Source: Erysipelothrix anatis (GTDB lineage: Bacteria > Bacillota_I > Bacilli_A > Erysipelotrichales > Erysipelotrichaceae). From it: a DNA stretch of 64,000 nt. The notes under the pieces are model-generated. The model saw nothing but the letters and a program-made list of their open reading frames with translations. It was not told the origin of the DNA and did no database searches. Positions 1 through 10,100 of the stretch are shown piece after piece. A program made the translations under genes and the position numbers. The stretch covers positions 124,001 through 188,000 of the forward strand of contig NZ_WTSX01000001.1 in NCBI RefSeq assembly GCF_009828745.1. The letters are read 5' to 3'. The number at the start of each line of letters is the position of its first letter. Position 1 is the stretch's first letter.

Positions 1-1105
1 GTGGTTTTTTACCACCTTTTGGTAACTCGAGTGCTTCTTCAATTAGCATTGCTGCTTCCGATGCTAACGTTCCGCCAGAATAGTAACCTTTGATGACAGA
101 TCCTTCTAAGCTTGCGATCGGTGCTACAGCAGGACGGTTCATATCCAATTCACGTGGATTTTTACCTTCAGACAAAGCAACTGCTGCTTTTGCAGCTTCT
201 TCCAAGGTATACGCATGATAGATATTACGTTCATGATGCGTTGGCTTCGCACCTAAGAATAGTGTGACGACCGGTTTGTCTAACGTACGTAAGTAGTTTT
301 CAATTTTTTCTTGAACGACTTTTGAAGGTGGTTTGGATACTACCATAATCACCTTTGTATCAGCTTGTGCTTGAAGATGGTGTATACTATCCAGCATTGT
401 AATACCTTGAACAGCTTCATTAAGGTCACGACCCCCGGTTCCAAGAGCACTTGAAATACCTTCGCCCGCTTTATCGATAAGAGTTGTTACTTCTTGAATT
501 CCCGTTCCTGATGCACCAACAACGCCGATTGTCCCTTGTTGAACTTTATTTGTAAAGGCGATAGGAACACCAGCAATGATTCCCGTTCCACAATCTGGAC
601 CCATAACAAGCAGATCCAATTGGTGTGCTTTTTCTTTTAGTCGCACTTCATCTTCGAGCGAAACGTTGTCACTAAACAAAAATACATTAAGACCTTTGTC
701 TAAAGCTGTATCCGCTTCGTCGGCAGCATATATCCCTGGAATCGAGAATACGGCTAAATTTGCATCCGGTAACGCTTTGAGTGCATTGTCCCAATTACGA
801 ACAACGGTCGTTTGCGTTGCGCCATCCTCTTTATCACTTTTGTTGAGAAATTCTTCAATTGCATCCATGACAACATCCACAGTTTCTGCTTCATTGACGT
901 CCATAACAATTGCGATATCATCTGCTGCAGCGCTCGCAACATCTTCTGTTAAGAGATCAGCTTGGCCAAAGATATCTTTATTGGCAGCTGTGGCCATCAT
1001 GATTGACACACGATTGACACCCTCAAGTGCGGCAATTTCATTCGTCAACAACATGAGTACAACTGAATCTTTATATGCATTCTTTTTAATAATTGTTTTT
1101 AACAT
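1..1105 (-). CDS. fdrA: FdrA family protein (acyl-CoA synthetase-like), C-terminus cut by window edge
   Basis: The reading frame is open from an ATG at 1105 (preceded by GGAAAGGA) to the window edge, so about 368 N-terminal residues are seen. The translation has the FdrA hallmarks: a degenerate succinyl-CoA-ligase-like fold with MGPDCGTGII near residue 180, then GVVGASGTGIQEVT and GTGGRDL. Established knowledge: in Escherichia coli FdrA with YlbE and YlbF forms oxamate carbamoyltransferase in allantoin breakdown. It follows an amidohydrolase, a permease and a PucR regulator on the same strand, which supports a nitrogen-heterocycle or ureide pathway. YlbE-, YlbF- and carbamate-kinase-like genes would be expected just beyond the left edge. 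The family call is secure; the substrate is inference. Confidence 0.85.
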   Translation of the reverse strand, partial: MLKTIIKKNAYKDSVVLMLLTNEIAALEGVNRVSIMMATAANKDIFGQADLLTEDVASAAADDIAIVMDVNEAETVDVVMDAIEEFLNKSDKEDGATQTTVVRNWDNALKALPDANLAVFSIPGIYAADEADTALDKGLNVFLFSDNVSLEDEVRLKEKAHQLDLLVMGPDCGTGIIAGVPIAFTNKVQQGTIGVVGASGTGIQEVTTLIDKAGEGISSALGTGGRDLNEAVQGITMLDSIHHLQAQADTKVIMVVSKPPSKVVQEKIENYLRTLDKPVVTLFLGAKPTHHERNIYHAYTLEEAAKAAVALSEGKNPRELDMNRPAVAPIASLEGSVIKGYYSGGTLASEAAMLIEEALELPKGGKKP

Positions 1106-1245
1106 AGCACATGTCCTTTCCTGCTTTATGTACTTTAATCTTAATCGGTCAATGCACATGAGTCATTATCCAATCTAGATAAACAAATGGGCAATTCTTA
1201 TCCGAAATCGACGATTTGTTTAGAAAATATGGCTATCTAAAATGA

Positions 1246-1286
1246 GAAAAAGACGCTCAGATTCGGAAATCGAGAACGTCTTTTTC
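1246..1286. terminator. Hairpin terminator between the amidohydrolase gene and fdrA
   Basis: An inverted repeat pairs GAAAAAGACG with CGTCTTTTTC, with further inner pairing (CTC/GAG, GATT/AATC). It has T or A runs on both sides and could work in either direction. On the minus strand it would reduce read-through from the amidohydrolase gene into fdrA. Confidence 0.7.
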
Positions 1287-1292
1287 TTTTGA

Positions 1293-2522
1293 TTATTGAA
1301 GACCGAATCGAACAGTTTTTTCTGTTTCAACTGTGACGCGACCTGATTTAACAACGACCGATTTAATGGGTAAATCGATAATTGCATCACCATATGATGT
1401 TGTATCAAGAAGCACCATATCGGCATTATTGCCAATTGCAATACCATATCCTTCAAGACCCAATGCTTTCGCTGGGTTTGATGTGATCATTGGTAAGACT
1501 GTTGGTAAGTCGGCAGCACCACCTAGGTGTGCAACTGGAATTGCTAACATTGCGGTTTGGACAATATCGCCAGTTCCATAAGGTGTAAAAGCGTTACGAA
1601 TATTGTTTGTGGCAATACATACATTGACCCCTGCATCACGAAGTTTACGCATTGGCGTTACGGTACGACGTACATTGTAAGTATCATTACGAGCACCTAA
1701 GTGTAAATCTGTTGCAGGAAGGGCCATAACACTAATCCCTGCTTCAGCCATTAATTCAAGAATTGGTTGTAGTTCTTCAGGTGGTAACGCTGCGATAGCG
1801 GTTAAGTGACCAACTGATACTTTTCCTTGATAACCATTTTCAATTGTTTTCTTCGCAAGGTATTCAATTGAAATTTTATCAGCATCATCAGCAAAGTCTT
1901 GGTGTAAGTCTAGTGGTTTATCAAAACGTTTCGCAAGTTCAAAGACATAGTCGATATGCTCTTTTGCATCACGATCGTTGTAAGGAACTGCACCGACTAC
2001 ATCTGCGCCACGTTCCATTGCTTCAACCATCATTGCCTCTGTTCCTGGTGCTTTAAAAATACCTTCTTGTGGGAATGCGACAACTTGGATATCAATGTAA
2101 TCTTTAAACTCTTCTTTGAGTTTCATGATAACTTCGAATCCTGTAAATCCTTGGGATGGGTCGAATTCTGCATGCGTACGCATAAATGTTACACCATTCG
2201 GAATGATGAGCTCTTGAAGTGCTGTTTTAGCACGTGTATAAATATCATCAGCTGAGAATGTTGGCTTGAGTGATGCCGTTACTTCGATAGCTTCTTTTAA
2301 GGTACCGGATAAATTGGGTTTGCGGTTTGCAATCAAGGCTTTGTCTAAGTGAATGTGACTTTCAACAAATCCTGGAACGAGTACGCGGCCTTCACCATTA
2401 ATCACACGTGTTGCGGTAGCATCGATTGTATCTTCAATCGCAACAATTTTACCATTTTCAATTGCAACATCTTTCAATGCACCATCTTGATCAATACGAA
2501 CTTGTTTAAAAATTAAATCCAT
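1293..2522 (-). CDS. Cytosine-deaminase-like amidohydrolase
   Basis: A 409-residue metal-dependent amidohydrolase of the CodA/AtzC group. The N-terminal composite strand domain leads to GFVESHIHLDK (His56, His58, Lys61); His207 lies in DLHQDF and His239 in VGHLTA. Compared with E. coli CodA, the catalytic Glu position is occupied by the residues after His207 (Asp-Phe), and the usual metal-ligand Asp in the last motif is replaced in ATNNIRNAF (Asn306). The start is supported by GAGGAGGACATG. It begins 20 bases after the permease gene and shares its orientation with PucR and FdrA, so it is probably a ring-opening or deaminating step of the same pathway. Cytosine itself is an unlikely substrate given the changed residues; the true substrate is unknown. 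Confidence 0.85.
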   Translation of the reverse strand: MDLIFKQVRIDQDGALKDVAIENGKIVAIEDTIDATATRVINGEGRVLVPGFVESHIHLDKALIANRKPNLSGTLKEAIEVTASLKPTFSADDIYTRAKTALQELIIPNGVTFMRTHAEFDPSQGFTGFEVIMKLKEEFKDYIDIQVVAFPQEGIFKAPGTEAMMVEAMERGADVVGAVPYNDRDAKEHIDYVFELAKRFDKPLDLHQDFADDADKISIEYLAKKTIENGYQGKVSVGHLTAIAALPPEELQPILELMAEAGISVMALPATDLHLGARNDTYNVRRTVTPMRKLRDAGVNVCIATNNIRNAFTPYGTGDIVQTAMLAIPVAHLGGAADLPTVLPMITSNPAKALGLEGYGIAIGNNADMVLLDTTSYGDAIIDLPIKSVVVKSGRVTVETEKTVRFGLQ

Positions 2523-2542
2523 GTTTCATGTCCTCCTCTAAA

Positions 2543-3907
2543 TTAAACTGCAATAAATGAAATAACCATGAGTATCCCTGCAGCAATTGATACCCATTTA
2601 ACGTTTCCTTTAACAACATCAAGAATCGGAATTTGGAATCCTGATGACAAGGCTTGCATCGTAATATTAACAAAACTCATTTGACTTCCTAGTCCAACAC
2701 CCATGGTTACAAAACCAAGCGCGAGTGGAGAGAATCCAAGTGCAATACCAACTGGTAGTACCAAGGTTAGAATGGATCCAACGTACGCACCGGCAGGAAT
2801 ACCAATAAGAATCCCTGTGAGTACCGCAACTGGAACCACCAATGCAGCAGGGGCTGCTGATGCAACGTTAGCAATAACGGCAAACGTACCAGTACTTGCA
2901 ATAACATTAATAAATCCTAAGAAGATACCCACTTGGAAAAGACGTGTCAGAATATAGTTTGATCCGTCAATCATTGAGCTAAATGCTTTATTAATCCCTG
3001 TATCCGTACATACGAAGATTAGGATAACTGTGACAAGCATATACATGACAGGTGAGAATAGTGGGAACCCTGTAGCTTTATCAACGAGCGGTCCAAAGAT
3101 TACGGCAAAGAGTAAATAGATTGCAGGAATAGTATTTTTGAAGAGTTGACCGTTTGACATTTTTGCATACGTTTCGTCTTCAGATTTACGGAATCCCAGT
3201 TTGCGACGTTTTGCTCCCCAGAATGCTAAGACAATAGCAAGTCCTAAGAAGAGCAACCAGTATGGCATCATGGTGCTAACATATGTCGAAACTTCAAAGC
3301 CACCTAATTGTGATGTAATACTTGATTCGAGCGACGCTGGTGATGTTGTGAACGATACAGCAGCAGCGATAGACATCGCAGCAATAAGCTCTGGTACAGC
3401 ACCAACAGCTGCGAAAGCAAGCGGTGCGATAACCATTGCACTACCACCACCAATACCTGACATATAAGTTGCGGCAGCGACTAAGATAACTAAGAATGCG
3501 GAAACATATTCCACTTTTCCTTTTGTAGCACGGTTAACAAGTTCCAATGATGATGTGTAACTACCAGCTGTAAAGACTGCCATCGCGACAGCAGAGTTAA
3601 TAATTGGAACTGTAATTGTCATCATGGTTGGAATGGCTGACAATACCTCTTTATTCACTTGGGCTATTGTAATTCCCCCAATTAGCATCGCTACCCCTGC
3701 TGATATCGCACCCGCAAGTACCATATCAACTTTTAAAAATAGTAGCACCAATACCAGAATAAGTGGTATTAATACTAGGAATGCTTGAATTCCTGTAGGT
3801 GCACCGATTTCACTAATTTCAAGTGCGAGCACACTTTGCATCGAAATTAAAGTTAATGCAAAGACAAGAGTTAAAGACATCCATAACTTTCTCCCTTTGA
3901 GTCTCAT
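2543..3907 (-). CDS. IT-superfamily-like permease
   Basis: A 454-residue integral membrane protein with about 11-12 hydrophobic segments. A leading hydrophobic segment (ALTLISMQSVLA) may be an extra helix or an uncleaved signal. The Gly/Ser-rich stretches in the middle of the first half and near the C-terminus (for example MSGIGGGSAM and AGAYVGS) are typical of re-entrant loops in ion-transporter (citrate/dicarboxylate/GntP-like) carriers. The ribosome site AAAGGAGG precedes the ATG. It is the first gene after pucR and probably starts a transcript with the amidohydrolase gene. I infer that it imports the substrate of the amidohydrolase/FdrA pathway; the exact family could not be fixed by eye. 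Confidence 0.75.
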   Translation of the reverse strand: MRLKGRKLWMSLTLVFALTLISMQSVLALEISEIGAPTGIQAFLVLIPLILVLVLLFLKVDMVLAGAISAGVAMLIGGITIAQVNKEVLSAIPTMMTITVPIINSAVAMAVFTAGSYTSSLELVNRATKGKVEYVSAFLVILVAAATYMSGIGGGSAMVIAPLAFAAVGAVPELIAAMSIAAAVSFTTSPASLESSITSQLGGFEVSTYVSTMMPYWLLFLGLAIVLAFWGAKRRKLGFRKSEDETYAKMSNGQLFKNTIPAIYLLFAVIFGPLVDKATGFPLFSPVMYMLVTVILIFVCTDTGINKAFSSMIDGSNYILTRLFQVGIFLGFINVIASTGTFAVIANVASAAPAALVVPVAVLTGILIGIPAGAYVGSILTLVLPVGIALGFSPLALGFVTMGVGLGSQMSFVNITMQALSSGFQIPILDVVKGNVKWVSIAAGILMVISFIAV

Positions 3908-4074
3908 AAATTCCTCCTTTGTTATGAGTTCATAACGCTACAGAGACATAGTGTTTGTTCTGTATTTTTATTCTATCCTAGGTACTGGTCTATTGCTTTT
4001 CCGTATTAAGATAAAAAAAATCTCTTTTTTGTCCATTATGGATAATGTGAAAAAACTGTTCAATCATGAACAGT

Positions 4075-5706
4075 TCAGTCTTTATTGTAATTACCTAAAA
4101 GTTGAGAGATGCGAATACCAATCATCACTTGCAACATTTCATCAGGATTATCAAAATCGAGTTGGGTTAACTCTTTAATTTTCTCGATACGATAACGTAC
4201 CGTTTTTGGATGGACAAAGAGAATGTCTGATGTTTGTTTATAGTTTTGATTCGAATCCAAGAACACACGAACCGTCTCAAAGTATTCTGGGTCATATTCT
4301 TGAAGCATCCGAATCTTATCGGAAATATAATCGTTCAGGTCATTTTCTTTCGATAGTTCCAGTAGGATTCGATAAATACCAAGATCTTTATAGAGCATGA
4401 CAAAGGCATCTTGTTTAATCATGTTTGATAACTGTACGACGCGCAACGGTTGTGCTGCAAGTTTAGGAATATCTATCAGTTGTCCTTGATCACTTATTCC
4501 GACCCGTAATACAAGATCTCCCTTATTATGATTTTCATAAATAGGTTTAAGCGTTTCTTGAACATAATCTTTGAAGGATTGGTCAGTCGTAAAATTATCC
4601 TCGACAATTAACGTAATCCGATTCGAGAAGATGCGATATGCATTTTTGGGCCAAATTGAACTGATGGCATGAATGAGTCCTGTCGTACATGCCATATAAT
4701 CGGTATGCTCTTGGAAGGAACGTTTACCACTGGCAACTTTCCCTTGGAAATGTTGCCATGTTACAACTCGATATTTTTTATCCAGCGATAATTTGAGAAT
4801 TAGTGCATTTTCATTCAATTCTTCTGTATTTTTGTACTTACCGTTTAAGATATGATCGACCACATCGTTAATATGGCTTTCTTTTTCTCGTGACAACGCA
4901 ACCTGCTTGATACTTTCAAACTGAAGGGTACTTGCGGCATTTTCAATCGCCATATAATCAATCATTTCCACAAAAGTTTGAGCTTCTCGAATGGCTAAAA
5001 AGATAGTATGCCCGTCCATGCCCGGAACTTTACAGATTAGACGTGATTGCAAGGTATCCGATACCATAACCAATTCACGTGAGTAATCGTAATGCATGTA
5101 TTTTTCTGGGAATAGTTCACGAGCGTTGGTGATTTCGAAGTCAATGGGGTGAAGTTCCGTCGATGCAAGACAATGATTGTTTTCATCATAAATTGAAACA
5201 TCACGCCCTATTATTTTCTTTAGTACTTTAATAACATCAACATATTCTGGTTCTTTCATTGCGAGCGATTTGAACTCATGATGGACATTTTGGTATACAT
5301 CCAGCATATCTGCTTTCTGATTTATCAAGTTTTGCATGATTTCCAGAATAATGTTGCGATATGACACGGTTGCATCAATTTGAATTAATGGAAGGTTTTG
5401 ATCTGAACACCCTTCAATGAGCCCTGCAGGAATTTCATCGATAAAACGACCCATCTTAACGATAATGCCACTTGCACCATGTTTGCGCAATCCCGCAACA
5501 AAATCAGTATATTCCTGACGTGTACTTTCTTGCAACGAATACAAACTGCTTAACACAAGTTGCCCGGGTTTTAGCCAGTTATCAATATCATGCGCCTCCA
5601 TGACAATCACATCACTAACTTCATTGTATAAACCTTCTTTACCCGAGAGTAACGTTGCGGTTTTGAGTGATGGAATATCAAGTACATCTTTGACTCTATA
5701 AATCAT
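4075..5706 (-). CDS. pucR: PucR family transcriptional regulator
   Basis: A 543-residue regulator. Residues 1-125 form a PucR N-terminal ligand-sensing domain (RVKDVLDIPSLKTATLLSG, then EAHDIDNWLKPGQLVLSS). The middle resembles the CdaR/GGDEF-like region, and the C-terminal ~60 residues are a PucR-type helix-turn-helix (NQNYKQTSDILFVHPKTVRY). In Bacillus subtilis PucR controls purine/allantoin catabolism. Here it lies directly upstream of the permease, amidohydrolase and fdrA genes, so it is the likely local regulator. The 167-base gap 3908-4074 should hold the controlled promoter, but no clear palindrome was found there. The ATG at 5706 follows ACAGGTGATTGT. Confidence 0.9.
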   Translation of the reverse strand: MIYRVKDVLDIPSLKTATLLSGKEGLYNEVSDVIVMEAHDIDNWLKPGQLVLSSLYSLQESTRQEYTDFVAGLRKHGASGIIVKMGRFIDEIPAGLIEGCSDQNLPLIQIDATVSYRNIILEIMQNLINQKADMLDVYQNVHHEFKSLAMKEPEYVDVIKVLKKIIGRDVSIYDENNHCLASTELHPIDFEITNARELFPEKYMHYDYSRELVMVSDTLQSRLICKVPGMDGHTIFLAIREAQTFVEMIDYMAIENAASTLQFESIKQVALSREKESHINDVVDHILNGKYKNTEELNENALILKLSLDKKYRVVTWQHFQGKVASGKRSFQEHTDYMACTTGLIHAISSIWPKNAYRIFSNRITLIVEDNFTTDQSFKDYVQETLKPIYENHNKGDLVLRVGISDQGQLIDIPKLAAQPLRVVQLSNMIKQDAFVMLYKDLGIYRILLELSKENDLNDYISDKIRMLQEYDPEYFETVRVFLDSNQNYKQTSDILFVHPKTVRYRIEKIKELTQLDFDNPDEMLQVMIGIRISQLLGNYNKD

Positions 5707-5864
5707 ACAATCACCTGTCCTTAGTCTTTATTATACACTAGTGCTAAAAAATCATGCTGTCATTGCTCATAATATGCAATATCTCCCCAAATTTTCCCTT
5801 AAATGGCTAAGGACATTCACTCTTATTAAGATTATGATAACGGGTATAAGGATGGTTTTGGATT

Positions 5865-6617
5865 ATGATACTCAATCACACAACATATGATCGTGCACCT
5901 CATGCACACGCAACGCTGTTTTACTTTCACGGTGGTGGACTGATGTTTGGTAATCGCGATGATTTACCCCAAGAGATTCGGGACTATTGGCATCATCAAG
6001 GATATAACATTCTTGCAGTAGATTATCCGCTTGCACCTGAAGCAACGCTCGATGACATCATACGATCATTACGAAATACGATCCAATTATGTATCGATAC
6101 CTATGCCCTCACACATTATAGTTTCTTTGGGCGTTCTGCCGGTGCCTTTCTCGCCTTTCAATTACACCGTTATTTTGCCCCTGAATTTATTATTTCATTC
6201 TACGGCTATACGATTAGTGATCGTCAATGGCTCCTAGAGCCTAACAAACATTACAGTCAATACCCAACGTTAAACCCCGCATCATTAGCACGTATGGTTC
6301 AAACGATTCCGCCCTATCGATCAACCATTGAATCGAGATATGCGTTGTATGTGAATGCCCGACAAACTGGCACATGGTTACAACAACTCCAAACTACACC
6401 CTCATCCATTGACCCCACAGACTTGCCACCAACCTTTCTTTGGCACAGTATCTTCGACCCCGATGTACCATTCCGTGAATCGAAATACATCGTTGACCAT
6501 GCTCCCCAAGCCGAGTTGCATCACAGCACCCAACGCATTCATGAAATTGATACGATCGCTTTCAAAGACATTGAAACACCACTCACTACATTTCTTCATG
6601 AGCACAAAAAAACATAG
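5865..6617 (+). CDS. Alpha/beta hydrolase, hormone-sensitive-lipase type
   Basis: A 250-residue cytoplasmic esterase-like protein. It has the HSL-family oxyanion-hole motif HGGG (residues 22-25), the nucleophile elbow GRSAG (Ser91), a likely catalytic Asp in SIFDPDVPF (Asp198 or Asp200) and His226 in QRIHEID. No signal peptide is present. It is the only plus-strand gene in its neighbourhood and is read divergently from pucR, so it probably has its own promoter in 5707-5864. The substrate cannot be told from sequence; carboxylesters or acyl-peptides are typical of the family. Confidence 0.8.
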   Translation: MILNHTTYDRAPHAHATLFYFHGGGLMFGNRDDLPQEIRDYWHHQGYNILAVDYPLAPEATLDDIIRSLRNTIQLCIDTYALTHYSFFGRSAGAFLAFQLHRYFAPEFIISFYGYTISDRQWLLEPNKHYSQYPTLNPASLARMVQTIPPYRSTIESRYALYVNARQTGTWLQQLQTTPSSIDPTDLPPTFLWHSIFDPDVPFRESKYIVDHAPQAELHHSTQRIHEIDTIAFKDIETPLTTFLHEHKKT

Positions 6618-6632
6618 CACTGCTATGTTTTT
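6608..6632. terminator. Bidirectional terminator between convergent genes
   Basis: AAAAACATAGCA pairs with TGCTATGTTTTT around a single C. It overlaps the last codons of the esterase gene and lies just past the stop of the small membrane protein read from the other side. Confidence 0.8.
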
Positions 6633-6634
6633 GT

Positions 6635-6901
6635 TTATTGAATCCGATATTTACCATGAGAAATGAGATACTGACCAACGCCAATCATGGCAATACCAAG
6701 CGTCACAATAATGACAATGCGATCAAGCTCAAGCGGGTCCTCGTCTTGATTGGGATTATTCATGGTGTAAACCGTAACATTACTCGAATCAGATCCTTTA
6801 GCCGAAACTGATGAATAATGATACGTAAGAAGCACAACCCAAACCAATACGATAGTCAGTAAACCAGATTGACGTGCATGTTTACTTCTTTGCATGTTCA
6901 T
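6635..6901 (-). CDS. Small exported membrane protein of unknown function
   Basis: An 88-residue protein with a basic start (MNMQRSKHARQ), a hydrophobic export segment at about residues 12-33 ending SSVSAKG, a polar Asn/Asp-rich stretch, and a second hydrophobic segment (DRIVIIVTLGIAMIGVGQYL) followed by HGKYR. That tail looks like a sortase-protein membrane anchor but has no LPxTG motif. It is placed after the large LPNTG adhesin gene in the same direction, across a terminator. AAAGGA lies upstream of the ATG. No family was recognised. Confidence 0.55.
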   Translation of the reverse strand: MNMQRSKHARQSGLLTIVLVWVVLLTYHYSSVSAKGSDSSNVTVYTMNNPNQDEDPLELDRIVIIVTLGIAMIGVGQYLISHGKYRIQ

Positions 6902-7054
6902 ATTTTCACCAGTTCCTTTATATATAAACTATATGCGAATTTGGTGAATTCCACAAATTATGATTTGAACAAAATTTCCTATTTTATAAAGACTTTATAT
7001 ATGAAGTTTCGGGTTTATTTATGATTGGTATTATGACTTTATTCAGCTTTCAAA

Positions 7055-7088
7055 TAAAAAAAAGTGTATCGCATCGATACACTTTTTT
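7055..7088. terminator. Terminator of the LPNTG adhesin gene
   Basis: A strong hairpin of AAAGTGTATCG and CGATACACTTT flanked by A and T runs lies about 40 bases past the adhesin stop codon and could also act in the other direction. Confidence 0.85.
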
Positions 7089-7126
7089 GAGCAAGTAGAT
7101 TATAGATTTAATCTTGTTTCCAGTGA

Positions 7127-10100
7127 TTAGAATTGTTGGCGACGTTTAAAAATGTAGCCAGCCCCCAATGACATCACTCCTATGAGTAGGATTCCATGCC
7201 CAATTGTTGATGCGGCAACTCCTGTATTTGGGAGTTCACCCTCTGGGGTCGTTGAATTTTTTGTATAAATTAACGTTACGACAGTCTTCGGTTTTGTAAG
7301 ATTTCCTTGTAATGGATCGTTCGACACATTAACCGTTTTATAAGTATACCCCTTAATTTCAATTGGTGTTACCGTATATGCTGCGTTAATCTCATGAGAC
7401 GTTGTTTTTTGTGGTGCAATCACGGCGCCGTCTTCGTCAACGTAGTTCACTTCAAGTACGACTTTTTCAGAAATAACTGGACCTTCATTCTTATCGTAAA
7501 CAAGCGTAACACTTGTTTCCAAGGCACTCAATGTTCCACTCATTGGCGCTGATCCAGCTTGAAGTTCTTTGTATGTATACCCTTCAATCGCTAATGGCGT
7601 CACATTGTAAGCTTCATTTAATGGATAAACATTGGATGTGGATGGTGCAACAGCATACCCATCACGGTCAACATAATTAACCTTTAAGACTGCGTCTTTT
7701 GTACGATAGATGAACGTCATGCTTTGGTCTGTTTCAATGAACGTTCCCGAAGCAGGTGCTCCTTCATGGCGTACATATTCATATAATGGATACGTTTTTG
7801 CAGAAAGTGTATAGTTACTTCCTACTTTACCCGTTATGGTTTCAGTATCCAATGTCATAGTAACAGTCCCCTCTTGATCCACGAGAACATGTTTGGCTAC
7901 GACATTACTTTCTACCGCTGCTTCAGATTGCACAAACCCAACGCGGTAATGATAATTTCCATCATCCGTGACTGTGAACGCTTGTGTTAGCCCAGAAGCA
8001 TCAAAACGGTTCCCAAGTAAATCATTCACCTGAGTCGTCACTGCATAATTTGCTGGAATTTTAACACGAATTTGATACGTTCTTGGATCAACATTTGGGA
8101 ATGCATAATAACCATTCTCAGATGTTCGAGTTGTTGCAATGACGGTATCGTTCGCAAGTAACTCAAGATCGACACCCGCCATAACTGTTTCAACATCATC
8201 ATGGTATCCATCACGATCAAGGTCATGGAACGCATAACCGTCGATACCAACAATGCCTAATTTAAGTTTAAAACCAAAGTCAAAGGCATTAAATGTTGGC
8301 TTATAAGCATTCGGTACCATGTTTCCATCAAGTACATATCCAAAGGCATCAAAATCAATATATGATTCCCCATCAATAATACCCACTTCATCAAAAATTG
8401 ACTGCAGCATGGCTGTATTTTCAGATGTTCGTTCAACATAGGATGTAAATTGTAATGCGCGTGACATGTTTTCACCTACTGGACTTAATGGATAGGCATC
8501 TTTATCAAATGAAAGGTATAACGCATTATTGAAGAGGTGGTGTTGACCAAGCGCTAACATTTTGGGATCTTGTTCACGAATCGCGAAACGACTTGGCGAT
8601 AATTGAACGGCATAGTCAGCATTAGGATCCCCTTCCCAACTTTCCGTATTGAAACCATCTTCCATGGTAAATATTTTGAGCATTTCTGAAGCTGGTAAGT
8701 CTTCGAGACGTTTTAATTCAGGCATCGTACGTTGGTATTCTTTCAAAATTCCATCATAGAGCGATATCCCATTCACGGCTTCAAAGTCAAAGAGATAGGC
8801 TGCACTTCCTGCTTTTATTTCATACGATGGATTAAAATGTTCATAGTATGACTTGATGACTTCAGAACCGGTACGATACATACCGTTTGCACTAATGCTT
8901 TCAATGCTAGGAATCAATTCCGCGCCAATAATGCGGTAACGATATTCAGATGGATTCGTAATACGGAATTGATGTGAGCGAATTTCACCAGGAGTAACGC
9001 TTCCAAGATGTCCAAACATTTCTTTCAGACTCCCAAAATCTGCATACCCTGATCCATCTTCATGTTTCGTAATTGGACTTTGACGTAATTGATTAAAGGT
9101 GATGGTATTTGCGTCAATAGTTAGATTTTTGACCATTGTCTCTAAGAGTGTTTGATTGACAACGGTAACGGTTCCGTCCGCTGTTACATCCACAACCACC
9201 TCAACCGGAACATACCCTTCAAGTGTAAAGCGCATCGTAATCCGATCTTCAGCTTCACCACCTAAATCAATATTAAAACGGTCTTGTTCAAAAATAACTG
9301 TTGTGGTATCTTTACCGGTCGCTGTAGTTACTGTTGTATTATTTATCAAGTTTGGCACAATAACATCCACGCTCTCATGACCTCTTTGCAATGTTAATGT
9401 TGCGAAAGGTCCCATGAGTTTTGCTTCATGGCCAACGACATCAATGAATGAACCATTGCCATCACTGCCTTTATCGTAGTGTAATGTACCCGTAGCTTCG
9501 GTATATCCCGGTGCTTTTATTTCATACTTGAAATCGACACCATCCGTCATATTTGGATATAGTGGTTTATAGAATGTGTATCGGAATTCTTTTTCGAGTG
9601 GCATTAAAGTACCATCATAATCAAATAGATTGAAGTATGATTGGACATTATCTGGATCGACCCCAAAGAACACTGTACTCTTTGCATCAAACTGATTTAT
9701 TTCAGGATGTTTGACTTGCGTCAGATTCCAGTAAGACTCATTTTGATTGGTCACATACTCTGATGTCACAAGCGAAGCCTCTTGGGTTTCATGCGTGAGT
9801 TCGTTACTACTGTTGATGCTTAAACTGTCACCAATAACTTTGTAGTAGGTTCGGTTATCGAAATAGTTTACAACATATTCATAATCAGTCTTTGGTGTTA
9901 GTTTCAAGTTAACTTGAATGCCACCTTCAATATCATACAAGCCATGGTTTGTCCATGTTGCTGTACCTTTTTCTCTTATTGAGAATGTATAATTTGCTTT
10001 TTTCTTTGCAATGTCCGATGGTATTGTAAATCGAACATTAACAGTTGTATCTTTTGTTGCTGCTGACTCTGCTGCAACACCACTCAGTGATGAGACAGCA

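Noticed and set aside
576-1178. 200-residue plus-strand frame at the left edge
   Set aside because: It lies antisense to fdrA, whose translation matches a known family.
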